DNA of 64,000 nucleotides from Chlamydoabsidia padenii (GCA_025330725.1 JAIWND010000003.1:744001-808000), one strand, 5' to 3'. Counted from the stretch's first letter, positions 1 to 9,962 are shown. Notes: generated by a model from the sequence alone, not told the origin. Program-made: numbers and translations.

Positions 1-159
1 TGCAATGTCCTCTTTGTCATTAATAGAATATGATACATATAATAGTGATGATTGTTTTTATTGGTTGGTTAAAATGATAAACATATATGATAATGGGTAA
101 AATAAAAGGTGGGAGGATTAAAGGGAATAAGGTAGATATGCAAATAAAGATAAAGGGAA

Positions 160-975
160 TCATGTTTTTTGGCAAGACAAAGCATGTATGGGCTGATGTT
201 CTTTCAAACATTTGGAACTACAATAACGCTGGGACCTACATTTAGCACAAATTGGCATCGTCTTTTTCTCCAAACCACAGTGTCCACATAGAATCGGAGT
301 TGAAGAGGAAGATGATACAGTAGAGGCCGAGCTAATAGAAGAAGGGGATTGTAATAGAGGGGGAAGATTAAAATAAGAGCTACCACTATGACTACTATAA
401 ATACTACTAGGGGTATGGACCAAGAAGGTCGAGGCAGCATCTTGTAAAACCTGTTGTTGAGCAAACACCGTAGATAGAGATACACATTTTCGAAAATACA
501 CCTTGGCCTTGATCAAATCACCATCCTGTTGACAGATCAAAGCACGACAATGATAGATCGTGATCCGAATCGCCTTTTCCAATTCACCATCCGCCTCTTT
601 TTCCTTGAGTTGTTTTGCATATTGCCAGATATCCCGTGCCATCTCGCCGAACCAGTCGAGGGAGTGGTATAATCTTGCTTCCAAGTGTTCCAACAGCATC
701 TTTGTCATTTCCCATACCAAACCAAGCACCACAGGGTCCATGTCGTGCTGAGTTGATTCCGCAAGTGTTTGACGATAGTAATACGCTATCATGTCGCATA
801 ATTGACAGCCTCTTTCGCCATGCTTTCTTTGTTTTCCATAATTGATCGTCATTGTCACTTCATTCACCCATTTTTCCTTTGCTAATTGACAATTGTATGT
901 TGAGGGACCAGTTATCCCTTTTGAGCCTTTGATGTTTGTTTGGATCCAATTAGGGAATAGTAAAGAAGAAGACAT
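160..975 (-). CDS. MYND zinc-finger protein, single exon
   Basis: A 271-residue intronless protein. The last ~40 residues form a complete MYND finger: CxxC, then CxxC, then YCSSKC, then H and a final C (CGHCG...CAKC...YCSSKC...H...C). MYND fingers bind proline-rich partner peptides and occur in chromatin or signalling proteins. The N-terminal ~190 residues look helical and are unassigned. A Ser/Thr-rich linker lies at about residues 195-228. No SET domain is visible, so this is not a SMYD methyltransferase. The ATG at 975 is the first in frame. Two exact tandem copies of the window's shared promoter motif lie 120-150 bp upstream. The finger is clear; the cellular role is unknown. Confidence 0.85.
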   Translation of the reverse strand: MSSSLLFPNWIQTNIKGSKGITGPSTYNCQLAKEKWVNEVTMTINYGKQRKHGERGCQLCDMIAYYYRQTLAESTQHDMDPVVLGLVWEMTKMLLEHLEARLYHSLDWFGEMARDIWQYAKQLKEKEADGELEKAIRITIYHCRALICQQDGDLIKAKVYFRKCVSLSTVFAQQQVLQDAASTFLVHTPSSIYSSHSGSSYFNLPPLLQSPSSISSASTVSSSSSTPILCGHCGLEKKTMPICAKCRSQRYCSSKCLKEHQPIHALSCQKT

Positions 976-1093
976 AATATGCGGTGCAAAAAAAAAAAAA
1001 AAGTGAGATAGGAATAGAGGAAAGAAAAATGATCAAGAAAAAAAAAAAAAAAAAAAAAAAAGAGAACGAACAAACTAAATAGAGTGAATTGCC

Positions 1094-1121
1094 ATTTTCA
1101 AATCCCGATTTTCAAATCCCG
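1094..1121 (-). promoter_or_regulatory. Tandem pair of the CGGGATTTGAAAAT promoter motif
   Basis: ATTTTCAAATCCCG is present twice, back to back and without mismatch (1094-1107 and 1108-1121). On the strand of the MYND gene it reads CGGGATTTGAAAAT, 119-146 bp upstream of the ATG. The same motif lies upstream of many other genes in the window. Confidence 0.5.
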
Positions 1122-2572
1122 GCTCCAGTAAAACGAGAGGACCAAAAAGGATACCCCTTAAAAATATGTGCGTTTAGGCCACTTTGTGTTCAGGAATCAA
1201 AAAAAGACCATCACAAAAGAAAAGCACGTCTTTTTCCCTTCAGTATGGATGAACATTATCTTCATGTGTATTAAGACGACACTACTCAGAATGGTCTTGA
1301 CGGGCTTATCGTGATACAGATTGAAAGTGAGAACCAATAACATCACTTTAAAAAGTCTCATGGGCTCGGTACTGCCAATGAATGGTAAGTAACTTCATCT
1401 TGAAAAGAAGCAGCTTGGATGAATCGGGCACATTCTGGTTCCCCGTCTTTTTTTTTTTGACATGTACAAATAGCTGAATGGAATACAAAAACAAGGTTAA
1501 ATATAGAAATAGTGCATTGCGCAATAGAACATTCTTCTCAAGTCTATTCTTTTTAAAAGCATACTAATTGATAGTACTCATCCTTGACTATCATCCGTGT
1601 TTGATTTGACTTGATATTCAGTTTATAAGGAACGACATGTGACATCGTACCATTATTCTCGTACCACTTGTATAGAAAAACTTTCTTTTTAGCGATCACC
1701 CATAGATCAAAGGACAACCCTCTCTTTCTTCATCATGGTATTCCCATAGCCATAGCATCACATGTTCGTCTATGTCTTTTATGTGTCTTTGTTGATCTGA
1801 AACTCTATTTGTTATCAAAAAAGGGCATTGAATTCAAAGGTCTGGTCCAAAAATCATGCGTTTCAAGTATCATATCCCGCTTTCAGATCCCGCCTCCCAC
1901 GCCAACAAGTGAAAACCTTGCCTTATCACTCAGTTCATTGAAGCTTTGTCAAACAGTATACATTTCAAAAAAAAAAAAAAACTACCTATACAAGTAAAAT
2001 AAACCTAATAAAGTATGTTTTACAAGTCATTGATCCAATGCAGAGGTACAAGATTGAAAAAAAAAAGAGGACAATCTCCCTGATGCACCAATCTCTTTTC
2101 AATTGGGTGCAATGATAGGATGAGTCCAATTTTGGACAATACAAGGTTTATAAGGTACCACTTATTAGCATTGAAGCTAATTAGTTTAATAAACAGACTA
2201 TAAAACGTGGGATGATCGACAAAGACTACTATGGTCTAGTTTCCGTCATGTAAATGCGCTATGGTTTCTATTTCAACTAGTAATACACACCAAGTTAGTT
2301 ATATAATATATCTACTTCTATTGAGGAATTGTCAAAAGGACATCCATGAGGAGGCGAATATTTCCCTTAAAAAGACCATCAGGTGAGTATAGACAATGTC
2401 CGGATTAGTACATGTCACTTTTCTTTTCTTTTAAATCCGGGAATCAGATGTAATTAACAGTTACCAAAAGTTTGGTGCCAACCAAGAGACAGATATACGA
2501 TAATAAGGTAAAAAGGGTAAGTCCCTTCCAGATAACAACCCGACATCACGCAGATCTGCATAAATCTATCTG

Positions 2573-2586
2573 ATTTTCAAATCCCG
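2573..2586 (-). promoter_or_regulatory. Isolated copy of the CGGGATTTGAAAAT motif
   Basis: This copy is identical over 14 bp to the tandem copies at 1094-1121. The nearest gene is the 3' end of the actin-related protein gene, so no promoter role can be assigned here. Confidence 0.3.
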
Positions 2587-2919
2587 GCCCAACAGCACAA
2601 TAAAGATAATAAAGACAGAGAGGAGCGATGTGTTAACCCGCACGTTTATTTGTAGAAGTCAATAAAAAATAAAGCAACATAGTTAAAAAGGAATATAATG
2701 ATAATTACAATGAGATGGATAAAAAAAAAAGTGGGAGGAAAGGGGGGGTACTATGTTATGATTGTAAATCTAATAGCTTTTTGTGTGGGATACAGAAGGA
2801 CCATGTTCATTATAATCCACTTTGCTAACATGATTCTTAGCATCGGTGAATACGAGCTACAAAAAAAAAAAAAGGAAAGAGAGAGAGTAGAGAGATGAGT
2901 ATGTGTGTTATAGATTGAC

Positions 2920-4379
2920 CTAATATTGAATTACCTTTGCCACGATTTCACCACCTAACCAAGTTGAGTATTGTTGATATTCCTTCTTCTTGAGCACGGT
3001 AAAATAGCTAGGCATCTTCAAGAAACCAATCAATCTAGTTTGTATATCACCGGGATTTTCAGATATCGATAAGAGTTTACCCACTTCAGCCTTGATCCGT
3101 TTTTGTAATCCCGCCATCTGTCCACCACCACCAGGCAATGCGATGCTTTCCCAAAGTTTAGGTCGAATTTCAGGAGGTTCACAGTTTTGCATGGCCAAAT
3201 TAATCATGCTTGGTAATGAGAGGGTATCCGCCTGGATGAGTTCAGGATGAAATAAAGGGTCGTATACTTTGTGTCGATAGGAACCAATAGTAAACTACAA
3301 TAATAAAATGTTAAATTATCCCATAAAATATCTTGTTTAAACCCCTCCTCCTCCCTCCCCCCTTTTTTTTTTTACCTTTTGTCCTTGATATTCAATCTCT
3401 ACAGATTCAGGAATATCCTGAGGTTCTTCATCTTCATCAACAGTTGCTTCATTATCCACAATTTCTTCAGATGTTGCGGCTGGTATACCACCTACCAAAG
3501 ATATATCTTCTGTTGATTCCGCAGTTTGTTGTAATTCATGTCCCACCGATACATGACAGATATCAGTTCCTTCTCGAATAAACCGTGCAAATGATTCATC
3601 CAGAGTAACCCCGACTTGTTGGCATCGTTCAACTAGTGCCGAATCCTGTTGTAATAAAGATAACAAGTAATCGTCGAACTGTTTACCACCAATGTTGATC
3701 GTCATATTCGAATAGGGTTGCACTAGACTATCTACCACAATATTGATATCTACACAAAGAAGAAGAAGGTCAGTTTGAGTCCATTGTGAAGGCGGGAGAG
3801 AGATTATTACCTGTTGCGTTGTGTCCAATATCAATGACAAGTCCAGTAACCGCTCCACACCCATACAAGGTCAGTACCGGTTGAGGGGCAATATAAAGAC
3901 CAGGTACATTCAATGTTTCAAAGGCTTCTTGTGTCAGTCGTTCGTGTTCGTGTTTGGTCCAGTGTACAGGAACACTGAAGAGCACAGGTGATTCATTACG
4001 CGCTCTTTTGATTCCAAGTTCCTTGAATAAGATATGATTCCTACAACAGTCAAAATACATCGTTAGTGTCTTTTTTTCTTCTTCTTCTTCTTGTCAGTGG
4101 TACCCACTGTACACTTACCAAGAAGCCACCAAGTCAGGCCAAGAATGGACAAGGTTATTACGAATAGGATTGTTATAGTCGGCCATGGAAACAAGCTACA
4201 AGAAGGAGTTCATAGATTAGTTCGTATATTCTTTTTTTTTTTTTTTTTTTTTTTGTTAATGTTTCAATACGTACCACGGAGGGAGGTTTGTTGGTGTCTT
4301 GAGTTCCCATACCAGCTTTTGTAATGTAAGAGCCAATATCAATGACTACAAAGTTTTCCTCTTTTAAAATCAGTGACAT
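2920..4379 (-). CDS. Actin-related protein (divergent, possibly Arp9-type)
   Basis: Five exons (4379-4275, 4195-4119, 4040-3811, 3749-3376, 3294-2920) join in frame to about 386 residues, the size of actin. The N-terminus has the actin phosphate-1-like segment (FVVIDIGSYITKAGMG). The middle has LFSVPVHW...TLNVPGLYIAPQPVLTLYG followed by the second phosphate loop (GLVIDIGHNATDIN). The C-terminal part has the SLPSMINLAMQNC and ALPGGGGQMAGLQKRI segments seen in ARPs. An acidic insert (DEDEEPQDIPES) sits near the middle. ARPs of this divergence are usually subunits of nuclear remodelling complexes; Arp9 of SWI/SNF-RSC is my best guess but the subtype is inferred. An E2F-like GCGCCAAAA lies 55 bp upstream. 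Confidence 0.8.
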
Positions 4380-5416
4380 GATAGATGAATAAGGGTAGAG
4401 ATTAAGGGGAGGGTAGATGAAGAGAAGGAAGAAGCGCCAAAAAGAAAAAAAGAAAAAGAGAGCTCCTCCATTTTCAATCAGCCACACCCCCAGAAAACAT
4501 GAGCGGTATTTGAAATCACAAGATGGGTGCTTCCAGATTATGAGTGCAATATACCGAAATCAAAGAAGTAACAGAATGGTATACACACTTTCTATATACT
4601 ATTATATGAACTACATACAACTACTATAGGAAACAGTTGACAATTATAGTGAAGACCACTATATCCCTTCCCTCTGGAATCAATCCCCGATAGTAGTTGT
4701 TCATGTTTCTAAAACGTTGAATTGTATGTTTAAATAGGTTTGCATAATAGTAGTATAACTATTTGAAAGTGATAGGATGGGAAAGAGTTTATGGCCAAAG
4801 AGGAATCAATAACACATCAATGCCGCCCTGAAAAATCCAAAGTGGTATTTTCGAACCCCGCCAAAGAACGTCAATGCATAAATTTCTCCAAAGGATGTAC
4901 CCTATCGGTTATAAAGGGACTGATAAATAAAAATCATTGGTCTGGAATTGAGAATCTAATCAAGGGAGGTTCACAAGGAGGCTGTCACTTCCCCCCCCCC
5001 TATATTCTACGCATGGTTGTAGGTTTACTATAGTAAAGACACTTGTTTAATAGACAATGCGGCAGGGTCTAGCCCTTTATCCAGCTGTTCTTCATACACT
5101 ACTTTTTGGTTGATAACGTTTAGATTTGTTTAGGCCAAGTGGCTATTATATATTATTTAGAGAAAAAAAAAAAAGACAAGAGGCAATACCTGCAGGATAA
5201 ATGATCATGAGATCATGACCGAATACAAGTTTCACAAATAACCACAGATGCAACCATGTAGACTAATATCATTTTTATTGAATAAAAAAAGTGTAAAGCA
5301 TAAAAAATCAGGTGCGGGGGAGTCTATGTATAGTGCTAACTAATGAAGGCAATAATACCAAGTGTAAAATGATAAGATAGTTAAAAACAAGAAGGGGGAG
5401 TGATATATAAAGAGGA
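4380..5416. other. Intergenic, ~1 kb, AT-rich
   Basis: This holds the promoter of the actin-related gene (CT/GA-rich leader and a GCGCCAAAA site at 4434-4442) and the 3' region of the C2H2 gene. Nothing gene-like was found in the remainder. A TTTTCGAACCCCGCC stretch at about 4848 resembles the shared motif but is divergent. Confidence 0.5.
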
Positions 5417-6455
5417 TCATAAGCCAGTCTTGTTGGTAGGTTTGATATAATGGATGCGAAGGTGGCGCCGCATATTGGATTGGACACTAAACCTTCTAGG
5501 ACACTCCGAGCAAACAAAAGGTTTTTCACCAGTATGAGAGTAAGTATGGATCCGCAAGGAAGAAGGTCGAGAGAAGGGTTTTTGACAATAAGGACATAAA
5601 TAGCGACCAGTGACAGGATCTCTTGGTAAATCCATGCCATCCACTGTGGCATGTGATCCAATACTACTTGATGGTGATGAATCCAAAGATGGTATGTTAT
5701 CTGTCGATGATACGACAGGTATGGTCTTTGGTGATTTATCCATAAAGTCGTCCATGGGCTGAGTGATGGTATCTGATGATGATGATGATGATTTCTTTTC
5801 GGGTGGACTTTGGACAAGAGCATCAAAAGGTGGTGGTGAGGGTCGCCTCATATGATCAACAGTGGTGGCAGATACGGCCCTACGATGCGATAAGTGTCGT
5901 TGTTGTTGTGGATGTTTCGCATGGTGATGATGATGGTGATGGTGGTGATTATAATGGAATGGCGATAAAGACGGTGTGGTCGGGGCTGGTCGTAATGGAC
6001 TGCTGCTGTCAAACGTTTGATATGATGAAGAGGAAGACAAATCTGATGATAATGGTGGAGTCGGCATGGTCAAGTCGGATATGGATCGTTGATGGTGATA
6101 CTGATGCAAAGACGGATTGTTGTTATTGTTTGGTGTCAGCATAACAGGAGGACCTGCCATCCAGCTTGGTTTGACGAGAAGAGGATCATCTTTAGAGCCT
6201 GGGGTATCTGGCAAAGTGTCTTGATTAATCCCAGAGCTAGGTCCATTTAAAGATAGATTTTGTAGTTCTGAAGGTAAGGAGCTGACACTACGGGTACTTC
6301 GATGACCTTTAGTAAACTTCTTATCTATAATTAAGCAAAAAACCATTAGTGATAAAGCATAAAAGATTAGTATAGGTTCAGTTTTAATTACCTTCAAAGG
6401 TCTGTTGAGTTAAAAGAAACTGTATCGAAGGTAAAGTGGTGGAAGGAGTAGTCAT
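5417..6455 (-). CDS. C2H2 zinc-finger transcription factor, two fingers at C-terminus
   Basis: Exon 1 (MTTPSTTLPSIQFLLTQQ...) starts at 6455 and joins across one intron to a long exon ending at 5417. The body is Ser/Pro-rich with a long His run (about ten consecutive His) and polar homopolymers typical of fungal regulators. The C-terminus carries two classical C2H2 fingers: CPYCxxxF...LRIHTYSH, linker TGEKPF, then CSECxxxF...MRRHLRIH. The canonical TGEKPF linker supports DNA binding by both fingers. Mucoromycota have many such factors and I cannot name the orthologue. The gene is divergent from the small His/Tyr-rich gene at 6705, sharing a 250-bp promoter with a TTTTAAAATTCCGC site. Confidence 0.85.
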
Positions 6456-6554
6456 AGGGCTGTATTAATAAAGGGCAAGGAGAAAGAAAAGAAGAGAAAG
6501 GAGAGAGAGAGAGAGAGAGCAAAAAAAAAAAAAAAGGCGAGTGAAAAAGTCTTG

Positions 6555-6568
6555 TTTTAAAATTCCGC
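6555..6568. promoter_or_regulatory. Variant shared motif in a divergent promoter
   Basis: TTTTAAAATTCCGC (variant of TTYAAATCCCGC) lies 100 bp upstream of the C2H2 gene and 137 bp upstream of the small gene at 6705. A (GA)n tract at about 6502-6519 lies beside it. Confidence 0.35.
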
Positions 6569-6704
6569 TCTAATCAAAGTGTGTCAATTCGACTTCTATA
6601 AAAAGAACCTGGTTACAGCAGATCACTTACCTACTATTTCAACCATTCTTGTTTCTTTGGTCTTTCTTTTTCTTCTTTTTCTTCTCTTTTTTTGAAATCT
6701 TGTC

Positions 6705-7100
6705 ATGATTCATCAACTTTTGGACCCTTTTCGAAATCCTGCTGATCACCATCATTCCGGCTCCCACCCCTTGTTAACAGCGGCGGCCGCTTATGTGGGT
6801 GGTGAGTTATCCCAGCGTCATGAACATGCACATCGACCACACCTTTGGAGGAATGCTGCTATAGCGGGCGCAATGGCCTATGGATGGCATAAATACAAAA
6901 ACAATCATCACCCTTGGCAGCAGGCATCCTATTACCCACCACGCCAGGATCGATCTGCTTATTACTCAAGGCCTTATTCATCTCAGTACGGTCCAGCAAT
7001 CTATGCAAACGACTATTCTCACATGCATCATTATTACCGGCATCCTTCTCATTACTATGGTGGAAGAATAACTTCTCGTCGTTATCACTATTGCCAATAA
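6705..7100 (+). CDS. Small His/Tyr-rich hypothetical protein
   Basis: A 131-residue intronless ORF preceded by a CT-rich leader typical of expressed genes here. It begins MIHQLLDPFRNP and is rich in His, Tyr, Ala and Gly. A central alanine/glycine stretch (TAAAAYVGGEL...NAAIAGAMAYGWHKY) could form a short helical or membrane-associated segment; the C-terminal third is a Tyr/His/Ser/Arg-rich disordered tail. I recognise no domain. Coding status is supported by ATG position, leader, strong composition bias and a polyadenylation-like AATAAA about 80 bp after the stop. Function unknown. Confidence 0.6.
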   Translation: MIHQLLDPFRNPADHHHSGSHPLLTAAAAYVGGELSQRHEHAHRPHLWRNAAIAGAMAYGWHKYKNNHHPWQQASYYPPRQDRSAYYSRPYSSQYGPAIYANDYSHMHHYYRHPSHYYGGRITSRRYHYCQ

Positions 7101-7517
7101 CCCTTTGTTTATGGATCACTGTTTTAGCCTTGAATTTTTCCCCCTCTCCATTCTTATTGTTTTATAGTTAGACTCTATCAATAAACTACAATGAATTTTA
7201 TTGTTATTAGTATTATGATTTCATCGAAATCATCTGTTGTCAAACCATGTGTGCTTTGACAAAGTGTCAAATGAAATAAATCATGCGTCTCGAGAATATA
7301 TTGAGTCGGCGCTTCAAATAGTGGATTTCTTCAAAGGCAATACAGGAGATAAATGATTTTTATTGGATGGGGAATTAATATGGCTACAAACTAAACAAAC
7401 AATCTAAACTACCACAAGTTATACAAACTTTTGAGACCACATGGAGAGGAGTCGTGCTATAAAAAAAAAGTGAGTGTTTGACTTTAGACAAGATGACATG
7501 GGCCCATCTTGATTTAC
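7101..7517. other. Intergenic between convergent genes
   Basis: The 3' flanks of the small His/Tyr-rich gene and of the zinc-cluster gene. AT-rich; no further gene or RNA seen. Confidence 0.5.
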
Positions 7518-8600
7518 CTATGCTTTATTCCGCGCTTCCCGCCTCCAAAAGTAAACCTGAGCCCGAGAGATATCATTACCAAAGTTCTTCTGGACATCCC
7601 TATAGAGTTCTGCATTTGTTTTATCTGAATGGGCGTTATCTTTTATATATAGCTTGGCTCCTTCCGGCATGAGTTTTCGAGTTCCACGAGTGGGCGGATG
7701 ATGAGTAAGGTGAGTCAAAACAAGTCGAATCCAACGTAGTTCCCGGTTGATAGACCCTGCAATTTTCCCTTTACAGTCATAGGTTGGCAATACTTTAGTC
7801 TGGCGTTTACGTTGATCGGGTAACAGAGGACGGCGCAAGTCGGATCGCTGGACACATTTTCCGTAAAAGTTGACAGTGGCAGAGAGAAGAGGTTTGGCGA
7901 GATTTTGTACAGAGTATCGATATCCGGAGCGCTGTTTTACCACCTCGAGAATGGTTTCCACCACTTGTTTGTCCGTCTTTTGCATTAGTTCATCGTTCAT
8001 GGTAATATTAAAGGTCATTGTCGATGATGGTAATTCGGTTTGTGTATCGATGCTGGTATCTGTATTGTCGTCTGACTTGATCAAGGCTGGGGTTGGTATG
8101 TGGAGATCCGAGAGTTGTTGAACCATATCCTGTGTTGGAGGAGGCATCTTGGGTATGGTTTGTCCAAAGCGGCAGTCGCTGCAAGTCCGATATGAGCGAG
8201 TGCGTCCCATAAACATGTCCAAGCTTTTATAGTGGCGACATCGTGAGCATTTTTTCTGGTTCTGTACTGGTGCTGCTGCTGACAACGACGACGACGACGA
8301 CTGCAATGAGGTTGAATCAATCTGTGCCGTTGTAGATTGTTGTGTTGTTACTGTAGGTGATTTTATGGTCGATTGTTCCGTTGTTGATTGTTCCGGTGTA
8401 AGTGGTACTGTTGTGCGCACTTCTGGTGTAGATTGTTGTCCAGTTGAATCAGTTATTAAAAGCTCAGGTTCCATTGAATGTTCAAGAGATCTTGGTGAAG
8501 AAGAAGTTGGCTGCCACGAATCCGGTGAGACGTAATCAGGTGTTGGTGGATGTTGTGGAGCAGATATTATTGGTGTAGAATTCTGTGATGTTTGTGGCAT
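7518..8600 (-). CDS. Zinc-cluster protein with a conserved C-terminal domain of unknown function
   Basis: A single-exon protein of about 360 residues. I start it at the first ATG, 8600 (MPQTSQ). The open frame extends upstream, but without an ATG and through a CT-rich leader. The N-terminal ~110 residues are Ser/Thr/Gln-rich. Next comes a Cys cluster (CSRCRHYKSLDMF...TCSDCR) that could bind one zinc. The C-terminal half is folded-looking and basic (YDCKGKIAGSINRELRWIRL, LTHLTHHPP, NAELYRDVQKNFG, VYFWRREARNK). From memory, a similar Cys cluster plus YDC/HPP/YxWW domain occurs in expanded families of Mucoromycota and Glomeromycotina, possibly DNA-binding or transposase-derived. That link is unverified. 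Confidence 0.7.
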   Translation of the reverse strand: MPQTSQNSTPIISAPQHPPTPDYVSPDSWQPTSSSPRSLEHSMEPELLITDSTGQQSTPEVRTTVPLTPEQSTTEQSTIKSPTVTTQQSTTAQIDSTSLQSSSSSLSAAAPVQNQKKCSRCRHYKSLDMFMGRTRSYRTCSDCRFGQTIPKMPPPTQDMVQQLSDLHIPTPALIKSDDNTDTSIDTQTELPSSTMTFNITMNDELMQKTDKQVVETILEVVKQRSGYRYSVQNLAKPLLSATVNFYGKCVQRSDLRRPLLPDQRKRQTKVLPTYDCKGKIAGSINRELRWIRLVLTHLTHHPPTRGTRKLMPEGAKLYIKDNAHSDKTNAELYRDVQKNFGNDISRAQVYFWRREARNKA

Positions 8601-8679
8601 TATCGAAGAAGAGAAAGAGAAAGACAAAAAAGAAGGTGTGGGACTTTTTTTATTTTTCGGGTTGACACCACTTTCACTA

Positions 8680-9180
8680 TGGTCACGTGTTATTTGCAAC
8701 TCCGACGTTGTGCTTTATATAACACTAATAATTTTTTTTTCTCGTAGAACCCTTTATAGCTCAGTTGGTAGAGCGGAGGACTGTAATGAAATTGTCATCC
8801 TTAGGTCACTTGTTCGAATCAGGTTGAAGGGACTCTTCTTTTACTTTTTTAAACGACGCAGCGGAGTTGGATTTTATTTTGTCTTATTGGTTGTGTTGCG
8901 GCTATAACTGGTATGTATTATGGAAACAACGGTAGTAGAAGTAGGTTTTGTTTTGTAATAGAGTGGTGAGCACCAAAATCTTTTTGGTAAGATTCTTTTG
9001 AAAGGTTCGCTTATTATATTTTCAAATACCGACTTCCTTTTTGGGATATTCTTTTACATCAACAAATACATTCCCTTCTTCCAAAAATCATGTAAATTGA
9101 ACCCTCGACAGGCTTTTAATTTGAGGGTTGACTTTGGGGTTTAAAATTGATATACAAGATAGCAAACTTATTTGATACCA
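8680..9180 (+). repeat. tRNA-Tyr unit, copy A of an inverted duplication
   Basis: The DNA around this tRNA is clearly homologous to the reverse complement of about 42870-43495. Shared blocks are a GGTCACGTG upstream site, CTCCGACGTTGTGCTT, the whole tRNA, the GACGCAGCGGAGTTGGATTTT block just downstream, and the stretch around GGTGAGCACCA...CTTTTTGGTAAGATTC. Copy A lacks about 225 bp found in the other copy between the GGAGTTGG block and GCTATAACTGG. Confidence 0.8.
8750..8832 (+). tRNA. tRNA-Tyr (GUA) with a ~10-nt intron
   Basis: The cloverleaf is complete. Acceptor CCCTTTA pairs with TGAAGGG, discriminator A at 8832. The D arm is GCTC...GAGC. The anticodon stem GAGGA pairs with TCCTT. The loop CTGTAA is followed by an intron of about 10 nt (TGAAATTGTC) at the usual position 37/38, and the anticodon is GTA. 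The T arm ACTTG TTCGAAT CAGGT pairs fully. A T-rich tract follows within 15 nt, fitting Pol III termination. An identical 83-nt gene lies on the other strand at 43344-43426. Confidence 0.95.
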
Positions 9181-9356
9181 CCCTGACACTCGCCTGGAAT
9201 CTTAAGAAAGCTCTACTGCTTCAATGGACAAAAGTGGCCATGAGCATTCCTTAGCCTATTTCCAACAAACTTTACATAATGGCCAAGATATCAAGTCCAC
9301 TGTATGGAGTAATATAGCCTCAAGATCGTTTTAACCTGACTTTTTTTAAAAAAAAA
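9181..9356 (+). repeat. Dispersed poly(A)-tailed repeat, copy A1 (SINE-like)
   Basis: About 175 bp. The head is CCCTGACACTCGCCTGGAATC, then AGCTCTACT, then the conserved core CCTATTTCCAACAAACTTTA / CATAATGGCCA, then AGCCTCAAGATCGTTTTAAC, ending in T7A9. Other copies occur at 9431-9655 (-), 34313-34517 (-) and 42708-42873 (-). It has no open frame. An A-rich 3' end after a fixed CTTTT-type end fits a retroposed, non-autonomous element; origin is inferred. Confidence 0.65.
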
Positions 9357-9426
9357 TTGGCAGAATGAAAATTGACAGAACAAACTTATTTAAAAACCCG
9401 CTTACCCTCGCCTTGAATCTTCATTC

Positions 9427-9430
<4 letters not shown>

Positions 9431-9485
<55 letters not shown>

Positions 9486-9655
9486 AGTCAGGTTAAAACA
9501 GTCTTGAGGCTATATTACTCCATACAGTGGACTTGATATCTTGGCCATTATGTAAAGTTTGTTGGAAATAGGCTATAATGTCCACATTGCCATGTTAATT
9601 ATTAGCACTCGTTGGCAAGTGGAGCGAGTAGAGCTCTTACCAAAATTCCATGCGT
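9431..9655 (-). repeat. Dispersed poly(A)-tailed repeat, copy A2, with a 50-nt A tail
   Basis: Read on the minus strand, the body ends in ...TTTTAACCTGACTTTTGT followed by 50 A. The core matches copy A1 closely, so A1 and A2 form a large inverted repeat around 9357-9430. A partial head (CCCGCTTACCCTCGCCTTGAAT) lies between them at about 9401-9421. Confidence 0.65.
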
Positions 9656-9962
9656 GTAGCATTCCTCACACAAATTGATTTGGATGCACCCAAAAGAGAG
9701 AAATCGGGATTTAAAACATGAATCCAGTTACGGCATCATTCATGCAACCAAAGATCCATCATGTTATTACACCCACGTTATGAGCCCCTGAAGGCAGAAT
9801 CAAGATCTGAAATAGTAAATCGTCATTCATGCAGAGCCACATCAGCCGCACGAATTTAGTAAAAAGGCAAGCGATATTTATTTTAATATGTATATAAACA
9901 ACAATGTAATAAGGTAAAGGAGAAAGATACACCTGCGTGTAGCACCGCTACGTATAAAATAA

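Larger units (their letters stand above)
976..2919. other. Intergenic, ~1.9 kb without a convincing gene
   Basis: The stretch is AT-rich, with A-runs (1038-1060 and others) and two sites of the TTCAAATCCCG motif (tandem at 1094-1121, single at 2573-2586). Open frames near 1668-1997 and 2698-2898 are low complexity, lack family features and partly lack an ATG start. The 2573 motif copy has no recognised gene start beside it, so a non-coding or missed gene there is possible. Confidence 0.5.
8833..9962. other. Repeat-rich intergenic DNA between tRNA-Tyr and BTA1
   Basis: This contains two opposed copies of a poly(A)-tailed dispersed repeat, a 50-T run at 9431-9480 and a CGGGATTTAAAA site at 9705-9716. 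No protein-coding gene was seen. Confidence 0.7.

Noticed and set aside
1668..1997. 109-residue plus-strand frame
   Set aside because: No ATG at the frame start, ends in a poly-Lys run from an A tract, no homology features.
5308..5826. Second minus-strand frame over the C2H2 gene
   Set aside because: Shifted frame of the zinc-finger exon; the in-frame protein has the two intact fingers.
9181..9356. tRNA-like A/B boxes in the dispersed repeat
   Set aside because: The GGTAGAGCTC and GATTCAAGGC stretches loosely resemble Pol III boxes, but their order and spacing relative to the poly(A) end do not fit; kept only as a weak possibility.
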